This document shows, piece after piece, positions 27,425 to 37,435 of a DNA stretch of 64,000 nt; position 1 is the first letter of the stretch; each line of letters opens with the position of its first letter. The notes under the pieces are model-generated. The model was not told the origin of the DNA and did no database searches. It saw nothing but the letters and a program-made list of their open reading frames with translations. A program made the position numbers and the translations under genes. This DNA comes from Gymnogyps californianus (lineage: Eukaryota > Chordata > Aves > Accipitriformes > Cathartidae), in the NCBI RefSeq assembly GCF_018139145.2, contig NC_059482.1:9663294-9727293 (forward strand), written 5' to 3'.

Positions 27425-27765
27425 ATGGAGAATGAAGGCAAGAAGAAATATTTTTATGAGAGTAATATTGCTGGCAAAAATATGCAATAATGTGATTGAA
27501 GATGTATTAGCAAACAACTAATGTATCTGGTGGCATATGTCAGTGAGACATCACTGAAGAAAAAAATTATTATGCTAACTAGTGATAAGGCACTCTATAG
27601 CATGGAAAATTGAAAATACTTTTTATCATGTGACATCAAGCATATGGTACATTACTGACTGGTGAATGACAAACTTTGAAAGGTTCTTATTACCCTAATG
27701 AGAAAAACCTGACATAAAGGAATTAATTAGCTTTTAATTTATTTAGTATTAAGAAATAGCACAGA
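27425..27765. promoter_or_regulatory. Candidate enhancer-like conserved block
   Basis: A long stretch without simple repeats combines several transcription-factor-type motifs: TATGCAATAATG near 27481, CATATG E-box at 27651, ACTTTGAAAGG (TCF/LEF-like) near 27672, CCCTAATGAG near 27693 and AATTAATTAG near 27721. It ends just before the G16 tract at 27798. The texture suggests a conserved non-coding element, but there is no direct proof. Confidence 0.25.
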
Positions 27766-27797
27766 GTCCAGATGGTAGTTTCTAAGCTTTGTAAGGC

Positions 27798-27813
27798 GGG
27801 GGGGGGGGGGGGG
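27798..27813 (+). repeat. G16 homopolymer
   Basis: Sixteen G residues in an AT-rich context, directly after a possible regulatory island. Quadruplex-prone, and its length is uncertain for technical reasons. Confidence 0.9.
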
Positions 27814-29024
27814 CAGTCTTCTGTTTTTTTCTCTATCTTGGTACTTCATTCTAGGATGGCAAAATGGAAGAAGTTACATAACTCCTCCAATTCTTACTTG
27901 CTATGAGAAAAAATTGCAATAGATCTACTAGATTAAGGGTTTAATCCTGATGGGGTATTAGAATATTTTTAAGGACAAGTTGCTCATTCAATAAAAACTA
28001 TGCCTGGTTCTCTTCCTTTGGCAGCAGCTCATAATACTTGCATAAATGTGACTTTTCAAGCCTTCCACAGATTTCAGACATGCATAAACTCAGTCATATC
28101 TCTTTGAAAAGGATCAGCCCACTGAATGATCAAGGAGCTTGGTTAGGTTTCCTTTCTGAAATATACACCAATACTATATTGGAAAATTGTATGATTTTTG
28201 AAACTTTAGATAATTTGAGCATAAAAAATTAATTGTAATGATAATAACGTATAGACAGGTAGTTATTTAGAGTATATTCTGTATAATCAGCATTATCACA
28301 TAAAGCATAGCCCACAGCTGCCTCTCATGACATCTCCAGGCACATCACTCTGTATTTGAAACACATACAGGCTTACCAACACCTTTCCTAATGCATCTGA
28401 AAATGAGTACAGTCAGACAGAGAACACTGGATTAGCTGGCTGAGCAAACTCTCCAACAAAGGATACAGATTAACACAGATTCATTAGAAAAGAGTGTAGC
28501 CCTAAAAAACAGTATACAACTAAGTGTATAGTAAAGCAGACTGTTTAAGCAGTGAAAAGTGACTGTTCACCCTGTAGACAGATGGGGACAAAGGGCATAT
28601 GAGGACAAATTAAACTATCCGACAGCGCAAGCACATCAAAGTCAGTATTTTCTGTAGCACTAACTACAGAGACGCACTCATGCAATCACAAAAGAAAAAA
28701 CACCCCTAATTCTTTTCTCCATACAAATCTGCAGCCTCAGAATCAATTATGCTTTTATAGCAAACAGCAAGCAAACTTTTGGAATTTTTTATATCCTTGG
28801 GAGGTTGAAGGTTAGGTACAAGGTTTCATAACTACAACTTCCCCAAACCTTCATTTTGCCATCGCAAAGAGCTCAGCTTTGCCTTGGTTCCATTTCTGAC
28901 TAAAATACCTCATGACAGGTTTATAGTATTAATTTCCTTTTCTACTGCACTCCTTATAAATGTTTTCTTTATAGCATAAATCACATTCCCAGCACTAGAT
29001 AAGTAAAGACTCATATAGATCACT

Positions 29025-29215
29025 TTACTGGATTTTATATCACAAGCATTCTGTAACAGATTAGTGTTCTCTATTGATTATTCACAATGACAGGCCTTAA
29101 TGAGCTGAGCCATTCTAATGACCAGAGAAATGAAATGGTGATAAAAGGTAAAGAACTTTAAATTAAATTATTTTTTAGGACAATTACTAATACGGTCAGA
29201 GGGATTTCTAAGGGA
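29025..29215. other. Candidate conserved regulatory island
   Basis: Contains TTGATTATTCACAATGACAG near 29073, CCTTAATGAGCTGAG near 29095, CATTCTAATGACC near 29111 and AAATTAAATTA near 29160. TAAT cores are spaced at 15-20 bp intervals. No reading frame of note and no repeat signature. Confidence 0.2.
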
Positions 29216-30173
29216 TACTGCTGGTTTTCAAAAGGAAGTTAATCCTGACAGTAATACTTGTTTTCTTTTGGTTTTAGTAATGTACTTTCAGACTCATAGA
29301 TGAACCTAAGGTCTATTTGTTTTTCAGAATGACTTTATCTCCTGGGCTCTTGTTTAAGAGGTACTAGTTTTGTGGATCAGGGAAAAAAAAATTCTGCAGA
29401 GTCTGAAAACAGTCCACCCTACCTACAGCTTTTTTCAGCCTGTGCTACAATGCAGATTGTTGATTCAAGGACCCTGAAACTAAACAGCACCACTCACCCT
29501 TGTCATCAGCATCAATGCTCAAATATAAACCCAGCCTCTGCAGGAATCCCTAGGCAGCTGTGCCAGGGGAAGTCAGGTGCACAGACAGAGCCACAAATCC
29601 CATCCACCCCTATGACATATAGCACCCAGCATGCAAGTGAGACCCATGGACCTAAGGTGGGAGTCAGGACCGTTATTCCAAATATTCAACTAGATCAGCA
29701 GCTGAACACCTGTTATTTCCAGGACACCTATGTTTTGTGTCTACTCAATGCCCTCTCTGACTGACTCTACACGTTCTTCAAATATTCAGCCCTGGTGCAT
29801 CAGCACAAATGCAGAAGTCTCCAACACACTGAAGACATCAAAATCCAAGCGCTTCTTTAGCCAAAAATATTTTATTTGTAATCGTTTCTACTGAGGTAAA
29901 AGCATGTGACTTTTGGATGAAAACCACGGGACTTGATAATAAAATATATGTAAACCGAGACTGTGGCTGTACTAATAAGAAAGGGTAAGTTTTATTGCCT
30001 TTGCATGAAGCAGACCCAGTCCCCTCTCACTGACCACCTAATTATGATTTCCTGGTTGGCTCCAAGTGGAAAGAATTTGTTTAGCTTGCTCTTTCAACTC
30101 CCTGAAAATGTCAAGGAAGAGACAGTGCTCTGTAAAGTATATCATTTAGTGCTTCATTTGCAAATTATTGTTG

Positions 30174-30239
30174 CTCTTTTTCCTTTTTATTTCTTTTTAC
30201 CTTTTTTTTTCTTTTCCCCTCTCCTTTTTTTCTTTTTTG
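30174..30239 (+). repeat. 66-bp polypyrimidine tract
   Basis: Sixty-six bases are pyrimidine except for A at 30189 and 30199. A tract this long can act as a strong polypyrimidine signal for splicing or form triplex DNA. The nearest downstream AG pairs have no good donor partner, so no exon is called. Confidence 0.8.
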
Positions 30240-31905
30240 CAAATTCTAATGGATTTCTGAGATGGGGACCAGAGACTCCACTGGTGACCTCCTCAAACAA
30301 AGAATGTCACGCAGTTCCCAGAAGTGCGAGATGCCGGTTCAGTACTTGTTCCCCTGCCAGCACAGCCAGCAAACAGCTCTGCTTTCATTGCTGCTTTGGT
30401 GCTGCTCTTTGAACAGGTCATTAGGAATTCCATGACCCATAAGCTGACATACATGATCTCCATGACCTTTTTACTTTTTCCTGAGACATAAATTGCGAAG
30501 CTTGAATCTTCATCTAGACCTAACTTTCCCACATGGCCAAGCAAGCTCCATTTATTCAGACTTTTAGAGGATAAAGCAGGCATATCAGCCTCAGGCTATG
30601 AGAAAGGAGCATTACAAAAATATGAAAATAAAATGTTCCATTAAAAAAATAATTTCATTACAACTCAAACCTATTCCCTGTTTCAAAGTGGGCCTAAGAT
30701 GATAATGTTTACTTTGCATACTGCTCTGCTGAATTGAAAACTTCTATTAACGATGTGCTTCTGTTTTTTAAAATTACCGTAACAGACAGATTTATAGATC
30801 TAAAATAGTAAGCAAATTCTAATAATGAAGCAATTTAATATATAGCTCAACTTCTGACAACTTAATACTTGCTTTGAAAGCAGTAGTCCCCAAGCTAATA
30901 TGTTTGTATCCCAACATAAGTTGCACGTATGTGCTCCCTTGCTAGCTGCACATTGTGTTGTCCCGACAGTTAAAGCTGTTCTGCAGATTTTCTTTACTCC
31001 ATATTGCAAACGAATGCTTAAATTATGAAAGAAATTAATGATCAAGATGATCCTAGGACATTTGTAATAAATAACATGAAATAATTTTAAAATGTTCTCT
31101 GAGTTCATGAGATGCAAGTCTACATTTACATATAAATGGAAATACACATACACACATTATCCATGCATATACACACAAGATATTCATAAAATAGCCCACA
31201 TTTATTCTTCATCAGATTGAACCTAAAGAAATTAAATGAACTTTTAAATAACCCTTTATTCTAACTGGATATTCTCAAACTATTTATAGCACGTTATGTC
31301 CCAAACCAGCTTTTACTCAAGTATTTGCCAAAGACAACACCACCAAGAGTCAGGAAATGGCAAGATAGTGGAAAATACAGCAGTTCAGAACAGATCAGCT
31401 TTACCAAAGTATTTTTGATCATGGAAATATAAAACAATCATTAAATTAAACCGTTAACAGCTTCAGAGCAGAGAGAAAGGACTGAAATCTGCTTTCTGTC
31501 TCAGAACTACAATTCTCATTTATTTCAGGGACTACACAGCTGCAGCCAAGCATCACTGTGAGCCCAGTAGACAAAACAAATCAGTAGAGAAAACAAATCC
31601 ATTTCTGGACACATTCATCTCCTTCAAAGGGTCTCTCACCTGAGCTGCCTCACAGCTCTACGAGCTAGGGGATCTCTCGCAGAGATAGAAGCAGAGCAGT
31701 CATTTTGGGACATGGCACCAGAAAAATTTAGGGAATTCAGCTGAATGGGGAACAGCCAGTTAAAGAGATTAAGACTGATTTCATGGATGTAATCAGGCGG
31801 CTTTGGATGCTTTCATTGTGAAGCAGATACACAATCAAACATCATGAACTTTATGAAACAAGATCTGTGCAGGCAGTATCCTTTCTATGACCAACTAAGG
31901 CAGTT

Positions 31906-31959
31906 AAAAAAACCAAACAAACAAAAAAATCCCAACAACAACAAAAAAACAACCAACCC
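31906..31959. repeat. CAAA/CAACAA simple repeat
   Basis: A-rich tract with CAAA, CAACAA and CAACC units. It is similar to the repeats at 33771 and 41977, a recurring A/C-rich class in this window. Confidence 0.75.
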
Positions 31960-33770
31960 AGACAGGTCTTGAGTATGCAAGCCTATCCAGTTTATTCCAC
32001 TGGGCTATGCCTTGGTTTATTCTGAACACTTTCTTTGCCAAGATCTGAAGATCAGCACCACACACTGTCACGAGAACATGGAGGATACGGGCAATCTGTC
32101 AGTCTCAACACTGTCCAACACCAACATCCATTTTAAGTAACTTTTTCAATTATTCACCTGAATTACTGACATAGGTCCATTTTAATTTGGAGCTGAAGGC
32201 ATTAGAACAGATAGTTACATCCCCCAAACCTTCACATGACACACAGATCAAGGCATCACATACAAAAAAACTCCCAAGAAAATCTGAAGTGTATGATTTC
32301 TATCAACTAACTTGCCAAATTGGCAAGCACTTTTTGAGCTCACACCCAGAATTCGATTCTAGCACACAACAGCCAATGGAATAAAAATATTTTAAGGCAA
32401 TTCTGAAAAAAAATATTTCAAAACAGGTCTACAATGATCACTTTCATTTCACCTTATGTTTCTGCTCCTCCCTGAAAAGTTTTATGAATAGTTTTATTTC
32501 TATTTAAAAATTATTATAAATGTGGGAAAGTAAAAAGATGTGTGGGTGTGATTCTTAGCAGTTACATACCTAATAATCGTTACCAAAGTTTAATATCATA
32601 ATTAGATTTGTAAGTCTCAACACATGTTTGCAGGACTAAACTTTTCCTCCTCTCATCTGCCAGAAAAACCTTGGCTCTTGAACCTGGAGCATGACAGTGG
32701 GGGTACAATTAGAAGTAGAGAGTGGCACAAATAAAAGTGCTCAAAAATGTAAAGGTGGAAGTCTTGATCCTTCTCCATCTCATTCCTATGTTACAAAGCA
32801 ATTCCACTCCACCAGAAGTCTGAATGGATAGGAAAATATTGGAGAGCAGCATCTCTTGCATCAGCCAGACACGGTTTCCAAATATTAACTGTTTTAATTT
32901 ATTTTCAGTTTAAAGTAATAGACTGTCAGGACACATTTTATTTTCCCATGTTCTGTCAGTGGGGTATCGACATGGATATCCACACAGTTCTCCCCATGGC
33001 CAGGGATGACCACATGTGAATAAGTGACATAGGAACTTCCAAAGCTGAATCAATATACATGTTTCAGCTACTTTTATTGCTGTTCCAAAGCTACACAAGT
33101 TTTTACTGTATTGCAAGGCCAGCAACAGCTTTCAGTCTTGTCATAGTCAGAAAACAAAGATAACTGTTGTCATAAAGAATAATTTCACTGATACACATAC
33201 ACACAAAAATATATATACCAAATACATGTGTACACTCACAGAAACTGTGCAGGAAAAGTCAAATGAATTCAGAGTTTCTATTCATAGGAATATTGATATA
33301 TTAATTGATAAGGGGGTTTTATGGTTTACAATAATTACTTTTGCTTTTAAAAACGCTAAAAGAAATAGTTCCCTAAAAGGCTCATTTTCTGGTATCCTCC
33401 TTTAATATATTCCTCTAGCTTCATGATTACCTAACAAGACACAGTACTATTGATCTCATATGCTTGCTTGAGTTGTAGATTATGATGTACTGAAGAAAAA
33501 TTCTGCTTCTGAGACATTTTGCTTTATCCTGAAAAACATTTCACAAGCCAAACATATTGATTCACATTGTAATAAAAGAGAAATTGGGACTTCTCTTTTT
33601 TTTGTTTTCTTCTTTCAAGAGACAATATCCCACTCTCTTAGACTCTCTAATAGCACAGTTCAGGTGAAAAATACCTTCTTTAAGGACTTCAGCCCTTCTT
33701 TATCCATTTTTAATATTCCTAAACTATCATAATAAAAAAAGAGAAGCAGGAATTAAATGTTTACTTAAGT

Positions 33771-33812
33771 AAAAAAAAAAAACCAAAACCCAACCACACC
33801 CAAATAAAAAAA
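33771..33812. repeat. A12 followed by A/C-rich repeat
   Basis: Twelve A residues pass into CCAAAACCCAACCACACCC, then another A run. This is the same class as the CAAA repeats elsewhere. Confidence 0.75.
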
Positions 33813-34371
33813 GCCACATTTACTTCATTATCTTCCAAAGGAATTCTCTGGATTCAGGAATACTGTAGACCTCATTTTCCTAGAAGTCATTGCATTACCT
33901 GAAGCATGAGGTCTCACTTGATCACTACTATGGACAATAACTCTTTCACAGATAAGTTATCCGTTTCATCCTACATTTAGATTTCAAAACTTCTTCTCTT
34001 AGTTTAATTTTGTACAACATGAGAAAACCTATGCATATTTCATCTTAGGTTCTCAAAATTGAGAACATATATACTTGAAATACACTAAAAAATTGCATTT
34101 TATTTCAGATTCATTATTTCCTGGACATTCCTAAACATCAGAATATATATTTATAAGTAAAAAAATGGATTAAGTAACTTGATTTTAGCTCCTGAAACAT
34201 TCAGACATAAAAAAAATACACTGCTTTCATTATGCATAATAAAGTTCAGTGATGAGGAAATAATTAGGAGTATATGCAAATCACTACAAGTTTGATACAC
34301 ATACATGAACTCAGGCATAGCTGAAGGGCTAATTCTGCTTACGTGGCAAGCAAACCTTTTTTTCTGTTTAG

Positions 34372-34428
34372 AGGATGATCAAGTTACGGATATTGCTGAA
34401 TGAAGCAAGAGATTGCACGATGAACCCG
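34372..34428 (+). other. Candidate 57-nt exon
   Basis: The acceptor is a strong pyrimidine tract (CCTTTTTTTCTGTTTAG) and the donor is CCG followed by GTAAGT. The 57 nt between them are exactly 19 codons. The first frame is open (beginning RMIKLRILL, ending TMNP), while the other two contain stops. I recognise no protein family in it. It may be part of a non-coding RNA, an unannotated alternative exon, or chance. Confidence 0.2.
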
Positions 34429-35164
34429 GTAAGTCTTGAATCAGATTCTTAAATCTGACTCAGACTACAGCCCTGAAGTGTCAATCAGTGGTGTTCTTCA
34501 TAACAAATCAATACGGATGGCAAGCATGAGAGATGCATATGGATTAAATGTTATGAGTGTTTCTCCTTATCTGCACTTACCTCTGGGTTTGGTTTTGTAA
34601 ACCAAGAAAAAAAAACAACCCTACCCTACCCCCTAAAACCTCTAAACTACTTTTTGCAAGTGTGTTTTTCCTCCATTCTAATAATTGAACTCTGTGCTAA
34701 TATAATATAAAATATCCTTTAAAAAGAGAATTGAGCTTTAAGCATTTAATGCATTATGGTTATAGTCACAACAAAAGAATCTGTTCTCTTTCTAACAACT
34801 TTCAAGAAAAAATATTTCTAATATAATATCTCATTTACCAATATATACTATTTAATGTCCCAGACTATTCATCTTTAACCTCTGTGATGTTTTCATTGGG
34901 GTCTCTAACCTCACAACAAAATCACTCTGCTTTTAACCATTAATTTCAACCTTTTGTTCTGTAATTTATGTTCTACTACTCTGTCTCATCTTTTTCTGTA
35001 AATTGAACAAGATCCTTACATTGCAGCTTTCACTTTCATTCCGACTATGAAAATGAAGATGCTGCTATTGGACAAGGCTCTACCAAAATTCAGGAGACAT
35101 TCAAGCTGTGCTCAGAGGAGAATTATCATGAATTAAGCTGTACTGTACGAGGAAGAGGTAGCTA

Positions 35165-35345
35165 CACAAATTCCTTTAATCTGTTAATTAGAAAAAATAC
35201 ATCTAATGATGAATTAAAGCAGTTGTATACTCATTAGGAGCCAGCAGTGAACTGATGGCCCAGCGGAAATCAACAGCAAAATTTCAATTAGGTCATGAAT
35301 TTACCTCAAATCTTTGCACCCTTCACAAATTTTAAGTAAACCAGA
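35165..35345. other. Candidate conserved regulatory island
   Basis: TAATCTGTTAATTAG near 35177, CATCTAATGATGAATTAAAG near 35200, CTCATTAGGAG near 35231 and TTTCAATTAGG near 35283 give four homeodomain-type sites within about 120 bp. No repeat family or coding signal is seen. Confidence 0.2.
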
Positions 35346-36833
35346 TCTGCTTATAGAAAATCTGAAGGAAATAAATTCCCAAAATCTGCCATTACCGACG
35401 GGGTATAGGGCACCGAAGAAACAAGATAGAGTAGTCCCAGCTCAATCCGCTGAGTATCCATCCCAAGAGCACTTATGGCCTCATTCTATGGGTTACAGTT
35501 GAGCAAGTGGCAACAGTACCTTGGCCAAGCAGACCTAGCCAGGTCTCCGTTGCTGCCCTGAGCCGCAGCAGCAATCTTCATACATTACAGCTGCACTTGT
35601 GAGATCCTGCCTCCACAGTGCAGCTTGACTGTCTCCAGAGACACACAGACATGTTTCCAATAGCAGTTCAGCCTTTTGCAGAGATCAGTATGGGAGCTAT
35701 ACACAGCTAGGATCCCACTTAGTTCTTAACTATTTCATGACTTTTTCCACTGTCCTTATACACAGAGATGAATGTTATCCCTAATGAAAACTTCCTACAC
35801 TGATAAAATAGCAGAAATTATTTAGGGATGTTTCTCCTTCCAAATTAGTTCTCAGTTAATGTTATTTTAAGATATCATATTTTGCATAGTAAAATGAAAG
35901 TTTTCAGTATAAAGTACCTCTCAAAGGTGAAGAAAATTTATTTTCTTACAGGTGATAACAAATCTCAAGGTGATTCTGTGCATTACTGCTTAAGCTTTCT
36001 GGTTTTCAAACATCACCTTTCTGAGCTCCATATGCACTTGTTCAACATTTGTCAGAAAATAAGTGTACGCTTTTAACATCCACATATTCAAATATAGTCA
36101 CAGAAAACTTATTTTTGTGTGTTTAAAAGCACATGCTGAGTAATGCTAGTAAGTATCAATCTGAACAAACTCAAGATCTCTGCACTTGGTATGTCAGAGT
36201 TTTTCTTGTGCCAACTCCCTTCTATTCTGCTGGAAGTGTGCAGTTATTCTTTAAAAAGTATTTCCCAAAATGTTCTTCCTTTATTTCAAAAATGAAAAGC
36301 TTCTTTCAGGAATGTAAGCTCAGAATATATTAAAAATGTCACATTAAATCTCACAGCAATAGCTATAGTTATCAGCGGTTTGATGTATATTGTATATTCC
36401 TGAGAAGGTCTGAAGAACTTGAAGGACATTAGGATAGCAATCTACAAATGAGACTGTGTGTCAGGAATGCTTAAGGGTTAATCTACATGAAATGCCAGTT
36501 GATAATAACTCTCAACTGCAGTCAGCATATGGAACCTGATTTCATAGGATTGCAGTGTTTCCCAAGTACTTTAAAAGCAGCTGTAACTATAGCACTTTTG
36601 TAATTTCCTTAAATTTGGGGACAGCTGCTTACAACACTGTTATTGAGCTTATAGCTCATGGCATGTAGCTATTTGATTTGACCATGTTAAGATGTTTCAT
36701 AATCTTTATTAACTTTTCCCTACCTGTATGTTTATTCAGCTCCTTTCATTGTACTGTATAATAAAGAGCTGGGTTATGTTATTTTACATTATTTCCTCTC
36801 ATCCCATTCAATTACCAACAGTCAAATCATATG

Positions 36834-36838
36834 ACTTG
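36834..36838. repeat. Target-site duplication, left copy (ACTTG)
   Basis: ACTTG lies immediately before the TG terminus of the solo LTR and is repeated exactly after its CA terminus. It was made by integrase during insertion. The exact match means neither copy has mutated since, though 5 bp is too short to date the event. Confidence 0.9.
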
Positions 36839-37114
36839 TGTGCCAGTTTTGGCTGGGATAGAGTTAATTTTCTTCACAGTAGCTGGTATGGGGCTGTGTT
36901 TTGGATTTGTGCTGGAAACAGTGTTGATAGTACAGGAATGTTTTCCTTACTGCTGAGCAGTGCTCACACTGAGTCAAGGCCTTTGCTGCTTCTCACCCCA
37001 CCCCACCAGCAAGGAGGCTGGGGGGGCACAAGAAGCTGGGAGGGGACACAGCTAGGACAGCTGACCCCACCTGCCCAAAGGGATATTCCATACCATATGG
37101 CATCATGCTCAGCA

Positions 37115-37120
37115 TATAAA
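37115..37120 (+). promoter_or_regulatory. TATA box of the solo LTR
   Basis: TATAAA sits inside a GC-richer LTR context, about 275 bp from the left LTR end and 180 bp before the ATTAAA signal. This is the normal place for the U3 core promoter. Transcription, if the LTR is active, would start roughly 25-30 bp downstream and run to the right. Activity cannot be judged from sequence. Confidence 0.6.
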
Positions 37121-37298
37121 GCTGGGGGAAGAAGGAAGAGGCAGACGTTTGGAGCGATGGCATTTGTCTCCTCAAGTAACCGTTACGTGTGATGGAGCCC
37201 TGCTTTCCTGGAGATGGCTGAACACCTGCCTGCCCATGGGAAGTGGTGAATGAATTCCTTGGTTTGCTTTGCTTGCGTGCATGGCTTTTGCTTTACCT

Positions 37299-37304
37299 AT
37301 TAAA
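37299..37304 (+). terminator. Polyadenylation signal of the solo LTR (ATTAAA)
   Basis: ATTAAA, the commonest variant of AATAAA, is followed within about 20 bp by a T-rich stretch. It lies in the expected R-region position between the TATA box and the CA terminus. It could terminate transcripts read through from the left. Confidence 0.55.
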
Positions 37305-37430
37305 CTGTCTTTATCTCAACCCATGAGTTTCCTCACTTTCACTCTTCTGATTCTCTTCCCCATCCCACCAGGGGAGAGTGAGCGAGCGGCTGTGTGGTGC
37401 TTAGTTGCAAGCTGGGGTTAAACCATGACA

Positions 37431-37435
37431 ACTTG
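37431..37435. repeat. Target-site duplication, right copy (ACTTG)
   Basis: This is the second copy of the 5-bp duplication, directly after the terminal GACA of the solo LTR. Flanking sequence beyond it differs from that beyond the left copy, so the duplication is 5 bp and not longer. Confidence 0.9.

Larger units (their letters stand above)
26071..36833. other. Non-coding unique sequence
   Basis: About 10.8 kb between the CR1 relic and the solo LTR. It holds three candidate regulatory islands, the G16 run, the polypyrimidine tract, two A/C-rich repeats and the 57-nt exon candidate. Open frames of 130 codons (29372-29764, starting at GTG) and 149 codons (29963-30412) have no recognisable domain. 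Confidence 0.55.
36839..37430 (+). mobile_element. Solo LTR of an avian endogenous retrovirus (probably ERVL-like)
   Basis: The element begins TGTGCCAGTTTTGGC and ends AAACCATGACA, so it has the TG...CA termini of a retroviral LTR. The 5 bp on either side are identical (ACTTG at 36834-36838 and at 37431-37435), which is a target-site duplication and fixes both ends exactly. Inside is a TATAAA at 37115-37120 and, about 180 bp further on, an ATTAAA polyadenylation signal at 37299-37304. This order gives U3, R and U5 on the + strand. The block is clearly GC-richer than its surroundings. No gag, pol or env sequence and no second LTR are present, so it is a solo LTR left by recombination between the two LTRs of a provirus. 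A 5-bp duplication fits class III (ERVL) or class I elements better than class II (usually 6 bp). From memory the sequence resembles an LTR family abundant in neoavian birds; I do not assign a subfamily name. Confidence 0.93.

Noticed and set aside
29372..29764. 130-codon open frame
   Set aside because: It begins at GTG, not ATG, and its length is within chance expectation for a window of this size. No family is recognised and no flanking exon structure is seen.
29963..30412. 149-codon open frame
   Set aside because: Its middle is the polypyrimidine tract, giving a Phe/Leu/Pro-rich low-complexity stretch. No domain is recognised.
30869..30960. hAT-like terminus (CAGTAGTCCCCAAGCTAATATG)
   Set aside because: It weakly recalls Charlie-type ends, but no matching inverted terminus or 8-bp duplication was found nearby.
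36728..37192. 154-codon open frame, the longest in the window
   Set aside because: It runs from unique flank into the solo LTR, crossing the insertion point and the TATA box. It is a chance frame in the GC-richer LTR.
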